Origin: Wolfiporia cocos
Taxonomy: Eukaryota > Basidiomycota > Agaricomycetes > Polyporales > Phaeolaceae
Length of the DNA: 64,000 nt
Reading direction: 5' to 3'
Assembly (NCBI GenBank): GCA_029448655.1
Contig: JACCLO010000002.1
Location: forward strand, 62,001-126,000
Shown: piece after piece, positions 1 to 9,650 of the stretch
How positions within the stretch are numbered: the stretch's first letter is position 1
Layout: every line of letters begins with the position of its first letter
Position numbers and translations under genes: made by a program
The notes under the pieces: generated by a model
Seen by the model: only the letters and a program-made list of their open reading frames with translations
The model's database searches: none
Told to the model about the DNA's origin: nothing

Positions 1-1
1 C

Positions 2-606
2 GAGGAGGTAAAAGAGAGGGTCAAAGCGGAAGCCGCTCTCTACGACAAGGAGGTAGTAGAAGGATCAGTGGAAACGGCCGAGGACGGCCTACGCTACAGG
101 AGGGGGAAGTTGATCATTCCGAGAGACGAGGAATTAATCGGAAAAATCATCTCTTCATTCCACGACACGGTCTCGGCAGGACATCCCGGCACTGAAAACA
201 CGTACACCGCCATACATCGCTCATACTGGTGGCCAAAAATGCGAAACGACATTCGCCAGTACGTCAAGGCATGTATCAAATGCCAAAGAGCCAAGCCAGA
301 CCGCTCAAAGAGAGCCGCACCACTGAACCCGAATCCAACACCCGCACACAACTGGGAGAACATTTCCGTCGACATGATCACGGGACTCCCAGTATCCAAG
401 GGTCGCGACGCTATTATTGTAGTTGTAGACATGAAATCCAAAGACTATATCGCAGTCCCAACCACAACCAGGCTTACCGCCGAAGGTTGGGCCAACATAT
501 TTATAGATAAAGTATACGCACAGCACGGACTACCAAAGAAAGTATTTAGTGACAGAGGACCGCAGTTTGTATCAGACTTCATCAAAGACGTGTACCGTAG
601 ATTAGG
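2..606 (+). pseudogene. Gypsy element A, integrase N-terminal half (split by B)
   Basis: Ty3/gypsy Pol fragment open from the window edge. It shows the HHCC zinc-binding domain (H-x-H around AGHPGTENTY, then CIKCQRAK) and the start of the DD35E core: first Asp in NISVDMITGL, second Asp in FSDRGPQF. Integrases insert the cDNA into chromosomes. The frame stops at 606, where element B is inserted; the rest resumes at 10276 after the duplicated TTAGG. The usual VDRLSK motif reads VDMKSK. Without B the core would be open up to 10781, where E cuts it. It was therefore possibly functional before both insertions. Confidence 0.9.
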
Positions 607-1226
607 TGTCACAAGAATTCTCCTAAGTTTCCCTATATTTCTTACTATTTTTCCGGCAATTCTACGAATTATCTACGACTTTCTAGACCAATAACTAGCT
701 TATCTGGTTCATAAGTTAACGGTTACATACGTGCCGAAAGATGGCCGCGTTATCTCCCGTAACGACGGTCTTATCTTATCACTAGTAGTTACCATCAGTC
801 ACATGTCTAGTTCTAGCCAATCGGACATTCCGTCCGGAAGCAGTCAGCATATAAACGTCAGCGGACCGGGCTTTGGTCACGCCCCGTCTTTGTAATGACA
901 AGAGCGCAAAATGCCATTCGCGCGGCCTACGCCGCCTTTCTATATCCCGGTTTTGATCGGCATATGTATTTATCGTATATTACTAAGTACTTAGGTACCT
1001 GGGGACTTGTACATACGAATACGGACATTAGTATTATCTAATAGGACTGTTAGGGGTCTTATTTATCATGTATATATACTGGACTTGCTGAGCGCTACTG
1101 CCTCAGTTCTATTCATTGCATTCATACTACGAGTTAACCACTCCGCGTATCCTGCTTAACTCTTACAACTATCCTGCCTAACCAGCAAACCAAGCAACTA
1201 TTACAAGTAAGTGTTATCTTGTGTTA
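607..1226 (+). repeat. 5' LTR of B
   Basis: 620 bp, starts TGTCACAAGA and ends TTGTGTTA. It matches 9651-10270 base for base as far as I can read. The end is TTA rather than the usual CA. Confidence 0.97.
1068..1116 (+). promoter_or_regulatory. B core promoter and predicted transcript start
   Basis: CATGTATATATACT gives a TATA box at 1071. The 12-mer AGTTCTATTCAT begins 34 nt downstream at 1105, where a transcript start is expected. That 12-mer is the reverse complement of the primer site at 1228-1239. The CATGTATATA core recurs in most LTR families of this window. Confidence 0.7.
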
Positions 1227-1227
1227 T

Positions 1228-1239
1228 ATGAATAGAACT
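1228..1239 (+). promoter_or_regulatory. Self-complementary primer binding site of B
   Basis: ATGAATAGAACT lies 1 nt after the LTR end. It does not start with TGG, so it is not a normal tRNA 3'-end site. It is the exact complement of LTR bases 1105-1116, as in Tf1-type self-primed elements where the mRNA 5' end folds back to prime reverse transcription. Confidence 0.75.
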
Positions 1240-1926
1240 CGCTTTCGCCCCCACCCTCTTTGAGGGTCTGGGATTTTTTCTTCTTAGGGGTTTTCGTCGC
1301 CGTCTGCGCACCCCTGCTCGCCGCCAGGCAGCGGGGTATCCTTAGTGGGCTCTGGGGGATCACTGCCTTCGGGCAAATAGCCGGACCGTAGGCTTAAGCG
1401 GAACCAGGGGACTGGCTGTCAAGCCTTTCCCCATATGTTGGGAATCGATGGCAACGGTGTAACCTCTTGACCGGGCCGGAGACGACCTTCTCGCCTATCC
1501 CCAGGCGTACAGGGGCCACTCTATTAAGAGTTGGGATGGTGGGCACGAGTTGCCCTGCCTAGAACCGCTGCCGATACGGCTTCAGAACGATGGAGTTCTG
1601 GCCTTGGCGCCCTCTAAGTCCCTCAGGGCATGGGTTTGGTTTGAACACTGGCAGCCACCTAACTGGAGTGAGGCGTGGGCACATGCGGGGTGTAATACCC
1701 CAAATCCTGCATTCCCAGGCGTCAAGGGAAGACGACCTGCTGTATCCCCCACCTGGTAGCGTGAGAGAGACGCCATCCAGTCGCCGACACTAACTCCGGT
1801 CGAGGGCGGAGCGCCCATTGACGCCGGAGGATAAGCGCACGACACATCAAGAAGCGACGATAAGCCCCGACAGAAGACCGCGTGATTTCCACTAGAATAG
1901 CTTACTTAGACTTCTTTCACGTAGTC
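1240..1926 (+). other. Long structured 5' leader of B
   Basis: About 690 nt with no convincing ORF; short open frames at 1550-1845 occur on both strands and look incidental. It contains many short inverted repeats, for example CCCACCCTC/GAGGGTCTGGG at about 1252-1273 and CCCCAGGCGTACAGGGG at 1501-1517. Several blocks are similar to the leader of the non-coding element H read on the minus strand. Confidence 0.6.
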
Positions 1927-2742
1927 ATGCCGAAAGCACCACGTTTCACGGTTACTCCGAGAAACGCCGCTACGGGGGAGCGCGAGGAATGGCACATTGC
2001 CGCCTCTAAATCGCTCGAAGACCGCATCTCCGCGGTCACAACCCCAAAGCGAGGAAAGTCCCGAAAGGGCAAAGACGTCTTCTACAAGAAGCCGAACCCC
2101 GACCCGGAGGAGATCCGAAGGGTCAACCACGAGGCCGCCCTCGACGACATCAGGCGAAAGAAGCTCAACAAGCTTCTTCGACAGAGGGAGAAGCTCGAGG
2201 CTCGGATCCAAAAACAGAGCCTGGATCAGCTGATCGCCGAGGCAGCCAGGAAGAGGGTTGAGGAAGAAAGAATGGTGAGGAGCCTTCGGGAGCGAATTGA
2301 GCCCCCAAAGAAGTCGCTATTGGAGAGAGTGGAGGAGCTTAGGATGCCGGCCGAATGGGTCGAAAAACGGGGTCTTGCGAACCCCAGGGACGTCCATTGC
2401 ACGGAGAAAAAGTGGGACTGGTTCTTGGACGTCGACAAACAGATGAACGCCGCCCACAAGAATCTTTTCCGCCTATGGAAAGTCCCCGACGCAACCACCA
2501 CGGCCCCCATTATAGCAAAATTCACCACCCTCATCACCGATTTCGACGATCTCTCCACACACCTGGAGCAAAGGGTCCGTCAGGACTCCATGAAGAACGA
2601 AGACCTCCGCCGCCTCGAAAAATATCTCAGAAGGGTGGAGCACGTTTTTGGAGATCTAGACGTGAAACAGCACGTTACGTACTTAAAGACACATTTAGTA
2701 CATAGCGGTCTCAACTTCGACCTCGGCAAACCCCAGCTGTAG
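1927..2742 (+). CDS. B ORF1, extra ORF upstream of gag, unknown function
   Basis: 271 aa from the first ATG (the frame is open from 1882). The protein is highly charged, with long K/R/E-rich helical stretches around residues 75-140 that look like coiled coil, then a C-terminal helical region. No catalytic motif, zinc finger or membrane segment is visible. Canonical Ty3/gypsy elements begin with gag, so an ORF here is unusual. Element K has a related ORF in the same place (42062-43086): its C-terminal half aligns loosely around a shared basic block (EKYLRRVEHVF against NAIRKYLRNGK). An RNA- or capsid-associated role is only a guess. The next ORF begins 151 nt downstream in another frame. Confidence 0.75.
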   Translation: MPKAPRFTVTPRNAATGEREEWHIAASKSLEDRISAVTTPKRGKSRKGKDVFYKKPNPDPEEIRRVNHEAALDDIRRKKLNKLLRQREKLEARIQKQSLDQLIAEAARKRVEEERMVRSLRERIEPPKKSLLERVEELRMPAEWVEKRGLANPRDVHCTEKKWDWFLDVDKQMNAAHKNLFRLWKVPDATTTAPIIAKFTTLITDFDDLSTHLEQRVRQDSMKNEDLRRLEKYLRRVEHVFGDLDVKQHVTYLKTHLVHSGLNFDLGKPQL

Positions 2743-2750
2743 TAGATAGA

Positions 2751-2831
2751 AAGTCCTGAAAAGGCATTTTCTTTGGTGCATGGCATTGATTGCGAAAAGT
2801 CCTGAAAAGGCATTTAAGTCCTGAAAAGGCA
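2751..2831 (+). repeat. Three 16-nt direct repeats between ORF1 and gag
   Basis: AAGTCCTGAAAAGGCA occurs at 2751-2766, 2797-2812 and 2816-2831, in the gap between ORF1 and the gag start at 2894. Each can form only a small CC-TGAAAA-GG hairpin. Element K has CCTGACAAGG-type hairpins in the same gap. Confidence 0.85.
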
Positions 2832-2893
2832 CTTTTTTCTTGAATTATCGTTTAAGGAAGAAAATAACTCAAGCTGACGAATACTGTTCAGCA

Positions 2894-5131
2894 ATGGTGT
2901 CCTACACAATCGTCCAAGGCGCTTTGTACAACACCCACAAGGTAGCTACGGCTTACCGCCCCGCCGTCGGCAAGCACGCGTGGCCCGGAGAGCAAACTTG
3001 CTTGATGGACTACCTGCGAGTCGTATTCGGCATCAGAGTTAGGGGGAGTGTCACCTCCTTCAACTCAATTCCGGCGCATGTGCGCCCTTTCCTGAACATA
3101 AACCATACGGCGTACATCAAGTACTATGGGGAAGATTCGACTAGAAACCACATTTCGTGGTGGAGGTGGGACAACTATTGTACCGCCATCTCCCTAGCGG
3201 ACCTCATAGTCTACTATGGGGACGTCCACTGGTACTCGCAGGAAGAGGCGTCGCCACGCACAAGAGCCGCCAGGCTCTTCAACCGGGAAACACCCGTACG
3301 CCGAGCAGTCATCACCCCCGAAGGCAGCGAGACTCCACGGCCGGAGGAACCAGTCGACACGGAGCCCCTATTTGGGACGCTCCCCGATCTCCTCCCCTCC
3401 TATGAAAGGGGAACCTTGGAAATAGTCGCGCAGCCGGAAAGAAGCGAAAACGAATTGATGGGAAGGTTGCAGCGCACTCTGGAAGTGGCCGCCTCAGACG
3501 AAGTTCTGCAGGTAGGAAAAGAAGCCTACAGGGAGGCGCTGTACCAAGCCAAAAACCATCTCTACAGCAACCTCGCGGCATACAAAAGCCGTGTAGACGC
3601 GAATATGGAAATGGTCTGGAACAAGACCAACCGGATTCGGAGTCACAACCAGGTGCTTCAAAATAGAATCGAAGCACTAGAGGAAGCGGAGAGTTTGCGG
3701 CAACAATTGGACACCCTTTCCGAAAATCGGTTCGTCCGCATAGAAAAAGACATCGCAGTACTGCAAAAGCGTCCGGCAGTCCCAACCGCGGGACCCAGCG
3801 GTGCCCAGGTCACGGCACTAATTAATAGAATTGACCAACTCGAAGCAGAGTTAACCGCTCTAAAAAACGCACCGGCAGCCGCGACAGCAGCAGCCACCAC
3901 GGTCAACTTCCAACAGACCAAACCGACTCAGCCGCCCAAATTCTCGGGCCCCAAGGACTCCATCTCGTCGAAAGAGTGGATCCAGAAAATGGGCATGTAT
4001 TTCGCAGACGCCAAGGTGACCCTCGAGGAAGACAAGGTCCGCCAAGCCCTGCTACGGCTTACGGGCGAGGCCTACCAATACATGTCGCCGGTAGTTGATA
4101 AAATCGCCGCCGGACAAACCTCGGGGCACACCTGGAAAACGTTTGCGGAAACGATAGAGAAGGTGTACGGCAAAAAGACGGACAAGGAAATTGCCGAAAA
4201 GGAGATTGAAGGGTACTTCAGAGACGAAGGGAAAAAGAAACTCCAGTCGGACTTCTTTTCTTGGGCACAAAAGCTCAGGACCCTGGCTCGCCTGGCCGAG
4301 ACTGACAACAAAACGTTGTTCAGTCACATCAAACGGATCCTCCCGGAAAAGGTGCGAGAGACCCTCGCTACCTTGGAATCGGTGCCCGGCTTTACAATGC
4401 CGACCGACTGGGAGGTATACCTCGACATGGCCATCGACCTCTACAAGAGGCAATACCCGGATAAGCTCAAAGGCAAGATCTTTGAGGAAGAAAAGAAGAA
4501 GGAGTCGTCGGGGTCTGCCAAGACCACCGACAAAGCTACGTCGAAGCCTGCCAAGGCTGATGACAAAGGCAAAGGCAAGGCGAAAGAAACCGGCTCTTAC
4601 GGGAAGGATTGTCGCAAGCACCCCGGACAACACAAGTGGGGCGACTGTCCTGAGAACCCTAAGAATAAGCCGAAGGAAGCCAAGCCGGCCAGTAGTGGAA
4701 GCGGAACGACGAAGCCGACAGGCTCGTCGAGCGGAACGCAACAGTCGGGCCAGAAGAAACTGGACCCGAAAAAGAAATACAAAGTCAGAATCGTCAGCAC
4801 CCAGGAACTGGTGACTGACGACGAAGATGAGTCCCCCCAAGCCACCGTAGGGACCATCCGGACCAACGTTCCGAAGCAACCAGAGGTGGTTCCTCTGGCC
4901 CCCACTACGCGCATCAGCGATGAGGAGAAAAGCGGGAGCCCGGTGCAATCGGCAGAAAGCACCAGCCCCGTCCAGACCCAGTCGACTGGTTCGACTTCGA
5001 CTGCGCCTACACCGTCGGGCGACTCCATCAGGACACATCTGCCCTGGCTTCGCAAGCGGATAGCCGACTCCGCAAACACCCTGGGCATCTACGGAAGCTC
5101 TGCCTCGGGTTTTCCCACCGAGCACATGTGA
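2894..5131 (+). CDS. gag: Gag of element B
   Basis: 745 aa from ATG 2894; the frame is open from 2840. The N-terminal third is unlike standard gypsy Gag. A coiled-coil-like segment near residues 205-300 is followed by the capsid-like part (PKFSGPKDSISSKEWI...), then a basic tail. The tail has a CHHC arrangement (CRKHPGQHKWGDC) in place of the classic CCHC knuckle. A Ser/Thr/Pro-rich tail ends EHM-stop at ATGTGA. The end overlaps a -1 frameshift cassette leading into pol. K and J Gags end the same way (RM-stop, HM-stop). Confidence 0.9.
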   Translation: MVSYTIVQGALYNTHKVATAYRPAVGKHAWPGEQTCLMDYLRVVFGIRVRGSVTSFNSIPAHVRPFLNINHTAYIKYYGEDSTRNHISWWRWDNYCTAISLADLIVYYGDVHWYSQEEASPRTRAARLFNRETPVRRAVITPEGSETPRPEEPVDTEPLFGTLPDLLPSYERGTLEIVAQPERSENELMGRLQRTLEVAASDEVLQVGKEAYREALYQAKNHLYSNLAAYKSRVDANMEMVWNKTNRIRSHNQVLQNRIEALEEAESLRQQLDTLSENRFVRIEKDIAVLQKRPAVPTAGPSGAQVTALINRIDQLEAELTALKNAPAAATAAATTVNFQQTKPTQPPKFSGPKDSISSKEWIQKMGMYFADAKVTLEEDKVRQALLRLTGEAYQYMSPVVDKIAAGQTSGHTWKTFAETIEKVYGKKTDKEIAEKEIEGYFRDEGKKKLQSDFFSWAQKLRTLARLAETDNKTLFSHIKRILPEKVRETLATLESVPGFTMPTDWEVYLDMAIDLYKRQYPDKLKGKIFEEEKKKESSGSAKTTDKATSKPAKADDKGKGKAKETGSYGKDCRKHPGQHKWGDCPENPKNKPKEAKPASSGSGTTKPTGSSSGTQQSGQKKLDPKKKYKVRIVSTQELVTDDEDESPQATVGTIRTNVPKQPEVVPLAPTTRISDEEKSGSPVQSAESTSPVQTQSTGSTSTAPTPSGDSIRTHLPWLRKRIADSANTLGIYGSSASGFPTEHM

Positions 5132-5151
5132 TGACCTGCCCACTTGTGCTC
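5107..5151 (+). promoter_or_regulatory. -1 ribosomal frameshift signal, B gag/pol
   Basis: Slippery heptamer G_GGT_TTT at 5107-5113 is in the correct gag phase. Spacer CCCACC is 6 nt. The stem GAGCACATG (5120-5128) pairs with TGTGCTC (5145-5151) plus part of 5141-5144. The 12-nt loop 5129-5140 holds the gag TGA. Slippage puts ribosomes in the pol frame. The same cassette, with base-pair-preserving changes, is in J and K. Confidence 0.85.
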
Positions 5152-8100
5152 CCGTGTAATTTTAGTCCCGTACCCGCTGTAAAGAGTGTATTCGAGTCAA
5201 TGTATCATATTTTTGGCAACGATGCGCGCGACTTCGCTCGATCATTCCGTGTCGAAGTAACACTCTGGGTATATAGGGGCAAAAAGTGCAGGCTCTGGCT
5301 TTAATCGACAGCGGTGCAACCATATCGGTCATATCACAACGATTGGTCGATAAACATAAGCTGGTCACCGACAAACTAGCGTTTCCTATTACGGTTACAA
5401 ACGCAGACGGAACAGAAAACGTCGCCGGCCGCTTAACGCAATCAGTAAAAGCATTCATGCAACATGGCACACACAAGGAAAAAATAGGTCTAACGGTCAT
5501 GCACCTAGAACCAGACCTAATCCTTGGCTATGACTGGTTGCGTCTCCACAATCCTACCTTTGATTGGAGGAAAGGAGAAATGGAATATGCACGCTGTACA
5601 CACGACCAACCCTACGCCAGAAAAAAGGGTAACCGCCCTTCTGAGGAGGAAGCAGTTGAACTCCCAGAAAAGGAAATCATCGAAGTAAATTCGATTTGGG
5701 ACACTCCCGTGGACATATTAGGAGAGGAGGACCCCGAAAATCCCTTGATCGCTTGGGTGGCAACCCTTGACGACGAGGAAATGAACCTGCTGACACAGTT
5801 GGTAGCCGAGGTACTTGACAAAGACCTCGACGAAGCAGACGACCGTGAGGAAAACACACCACCGATTGACATTGAAAAATGGCGATCGTTAGTGCCCGAA
5901 CAATACCAAGAGTATGGGCCAACGGTGTTCTCACAAAAGGCGTCAGAGAGGATGCCGGAACGAAAGCCCTGGGATCACGCCATAGCGCTTGAACCAGATG
6001 CGCAGCTTCCTCCCCCGGTAAAACCATACAAAATGTCTCCCCAAGAGCGTAATAGCTTGGACGAGTGGATAGACACCGAACTACGGAAGGGTTACATTCG
6101 ACCATCCGAAAGTCCAATGGCATCCCCGGTCTTCTTTGTCCATAAAAAGGACGGAGGACTGAGGATGGTTGTCGATTACAGGAGGCTAAACGAAATAACC
6201 GTAAAAAATCGTTATCCGATACCTCGGATCGATGATCTCATCGATCAATTGTCCCATGCGACCATCTTCACCAAAATCGACCTTAGATGGGGATATAATA
6301 ATGTCCGCATCAAGGAAGGTGATGAATGGAAGACGGCGTTTATTACACACCGTGGACTATACGAGGCAACGGTAATGTATTTCGGTTTCTGCAATGCCCC
6401 CGCAACGTTCCAAGCGATGATGAATTCTATCCTCGCACCGTTCATTCGAACCGGCAAGGTGGTTGTCTACCTAGATGACATCTTGATTTTCGGGAAGGAT
6501 ATGGAGGAACATCGGCGACTTACCAAAGGGGTTCTACAAACCCTGAAGGACTCGGACTTGTATGCGAAGCCCGAAAAGTGCTTTTTCGAACAGTCTTCCA
6601 TCGAATACCTAGGAATGATCATTTCCCACGGTAACATCATGATGGATCCGAAGAAGTACGCCGGAGTCCAGGACTGGCCTAGACCTACCAAGGTCAAAGA
6701 GGTTCAAGCCTTCCTTGGATTTGCCAATTTTTACAGGCGATTCATAGAAGGCTTCTCAAAAATAGCCAAACCACTCACCATGCTGACCAAAAAGTCAGAA
6801 GCTTGGCATTGGGACGCCGAGCAGGAAAATGCCTTCCAAACCCTAAAGGAAGCATTTACCAAAGCGCCCGTGCTTCGAATTCCGTCGCACGATCAGCCTT
6901 TCCGCGTAGAAACAGATGCGTCAGACTTCGCTACCGGAGCAGTACTATCTCAGTTAGATCCTACGGATAAAAAATTCCACCCCGTGGCGTACTATAGCAA
7001 ATCGCTAAGTGCTCCGGAAAGGAACTACGAGATCTACAACAAGGAAATGTTGGCTGTCATCAGGGCTCTAGAGGAGTGGAGACACTACCTAGAGGGACAC
7101 CCTGAAAAATTCGAGATATGGTCGGATCATCTGAACCTGACCTATTTCAAAACGGCGCAAAAACTGACGAGACGACAAGCCCGCTGGGCACTGTACCTCT
7201 CACGCTTCAACTTCCAAATGAAGCACAAACCTGGCAAAACAATGCTAACCGCGGATCCTCTGTCCAGGCGGCCAGACCATGAGGAGGGGGTGGATCTCGA
7301 TAATCGCGACCAGGTTCTTCTGAAACCTGAGTGGTTCGAGCAAGAGTACATGGCAATGGCTCTTGATACCTCCCATGCTGCCCCACAATCGGAAGACGAA
7401 TCGATACTCCGAGAGATTCGCAAAGCGTTGCTAGACGACAAGGTCACAAAAGACTACAAGGAGCTGCTCTCATCCGGCCCTCGTGAATTCAAAAAAGACC
7501 TATCAGAATGGAACTACGAAGGAGGGTTACTCCTCCGAAGAGGCAAAGTCTACGTTCCAGCTACACCAGCGGATATCAGACGGCAAGTGGTCGAGTATCA
7601 TCACGATCACAAGTCAGCTGGGCATTTCGGACGCTATAAAACGTACGAATTACTAAGCCGCAACTATTGGTGGCCCGGAATGTTCGTTTACGTCAAAAAA
7701 TACGTAGACGGATGTGACACATGCCAACGTATGAAGAACCACCCGCAGAAGCCGTACGGCCCCCTGCAACCCTTACCGGTGCCGTCAGGCCCGTGGGAAG
7801 TGGTGACAATAGACCTGATTACTCAGCTACCCCCATCGGGAATGCATGACGCGATCATGGTCGTAGTGGATCGGTTGACCAAAAGAGCAAGGTTTTTCCC
7901 CATAGAAAATACCTTCTCAACGAAAGACCTAGCTACGATACTCTATCAAAAGGTATATCCCTTACACGGATTGCCGAAACAGATAGTATCGGACAGAGGG
8001 ACACAATTCGCCTCAAAACTATTCGGTGAATGGTGCACCCTGCTGGGAATTCAAAGGTCGATGACTACTGCGTACCATCCGCAGGCAGACGGACAAACCG

Positions 8101-9560
8101 AACGAGTGAATCAAATACTCGAACAGTATCTACGGTGCTACATTAACACGTACCAAAAAGATAACTGGTCGGAGTTCCTGCCAACAGCGGAATTTGCGTA
8201 CAATAATGCAGCCAGCGAAACTACCAAGGAATCTCCATTCCTGGTGGAATTAGGTCGTCATCCTATTGCAGGACTAAGCAGTTTCGAACCAAGTCGAAAC
8301 AAAGACTTAGTAGAAATTGCGAACAAACGGTTCTCTGCACAAGAGAAAGCTAAGGCGGCAATGAAAGTTGCAGCCGAAAGATGGTCCTGGTACTATGACC
8401 AGAAGAAGCAAGTTGTCCCTTTCAAAGTGGGCGACAAAGTACTCGTGGACGTGAGAAGTTGGCAAGACACCGAAAGAAGTCTAGCCCCTCGCTACATCGG
8501 CCCATTCCGAATCACGGAGAAATTGGGACCGGTAACGTTCAAGGTGTACATGGACGCACAATATAGGGCTTACCACCCTGTGTTCCATGCTTCAAAATTG
8601 GTCATGTACAAGGAGTCCGCCATCGAAGGTCAGAAAAGTCACCCTCCAGCGGCCGACAGGCCAATGGAAATGGAAGACCCGGAAGAATGGGAAGTGGAAG
8701 CCATTCTCGACCATCGTAACCGACGCGGCCGGTGGGAATACCTTATCCATTGGAAAGGCACCGGACCTGCGGAGGATACGTGGGAAATCGAGGAACACCT
8801 GGCTAACGCTAAGGAGATACTGGACGAGTACAAGGCAAAACATTCAGCCCTTAGTACCGACCCGAATCAACCCCTTCGCCGATCAAATAGACTCGGCGGA
8901 ACACGGCAAACAATAGCCGTCTTCGACCCTGACTCACCAGATTGGGATTCAGACACATGTGTCTGGCCCGATGACTGGCCCCAATATCGAGACGATGTTG
9001 ACCCTACACAACCGAAAGTGTACTACAAGCGCGACCCCTTTACAGGGCAATGGGTACATTCCGATGTTGAGTTCAACGAAGACTTGGAAATCGAAGTAGG
9101 AGTCAATGGCAGACTACCGACCAGGGGAACAACCGATGCGATCGGCTACAATCTATACGCCGCGCAGGATATCCTAATTAATTCATGGAAATCCGCCTCG
9201 GTCCCCACCGATATTCGTATCAAAGTCCCATATGGGACATACGGTCGGATAGCGCCAAGGTCTGGACTTGCGAAAAAGGGCATCGACGTCCTTGCAGGTG
9301 TAATAGACCATGACTACCGCGGAGAGGTCTTTGTCATGTTGATGAACCTCACTGGAGACCCGTACCAAGTGAAGAAAGACGACAGAATTGCTCAGCTAAT
9401 CTGCGAAGTAGCAATCACGCCCGAAATACAGGAATCCATGACCAAGGAGAAGTTCGAAAAAGAAATTCGACCTCACCTACATGGAAGTGGGCCCTACAAC
9501 GAGCAGTTCAACAAGCCAACCAAGCGCGGTACACAAGGTTTTGGATCGACAGGACGATAA
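5113..9560 (+). CDS. pol: Pol of B: PR-RT-RH-IN-chromodomain-dUTPase
   Basis: The -1 frame runs from the slippery site through a lead-in with VEVTLWVY, then the main frame is open 5286-9560 (1424 aa). Domains in order: aspartic protease (LIDSGATISVIS), RT ([21 protein letters not shown]), RNase H (VETDASDFATGAV), HHCC and DD35E integrase (VTIDLIT, VSDRGTQF, QTERVNQILEQ), GPY/F (RYIGPF), chromodomain (WEVEAILDHR...YLIHWKG) and a C-terminal dUTPase. The dUTPase shows five motifs, but motif 1 reads GYNL where Asp is usual (GYDL). Oddity: compared with J (TTTACGGCCAAAAAG) B has two extra bases near 5272-5280, so the lead-in and the main frame are not continuous. This is either a defect or a further recoding event. 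Confidence 0.9.
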
Positions 9561-9616
9561 AAGTGGAAAAATCGTAAAGTCTAACCCTTCAATGGGCTCT
9601 AGCACCATTTCTACTC

Positions 9617-9650
9617 TCAACGGGGTCGTTGAAATCTAAAGGGGGGGTAA
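9617..9650 (+). promoter_or_regulatory. B 3' hairpin and polypurine tract
   Basis: TCAACG-GGGT-CGTTGA hairpin (9617-9632) lies just upstream of the plus-strand primer AAAGGGGGGGTAA (9638-9650), which abuts the 3' LTR. E, H and K have a hairpin at the same place with different paired bases. Confidence 0.8.

Noticed and set aside
1550..1845. Short overlapping frames in the B leader
   Set aside because: Both strands are open at once and the DNA is rich in inverted repeats; better explained as structured leader.
5265..5290. A second canonical -1 slippery site in B pol
   Set aside because: No X_XXY_YYZ heptamer in the right phase; a two-base insertion explains the break more simply.
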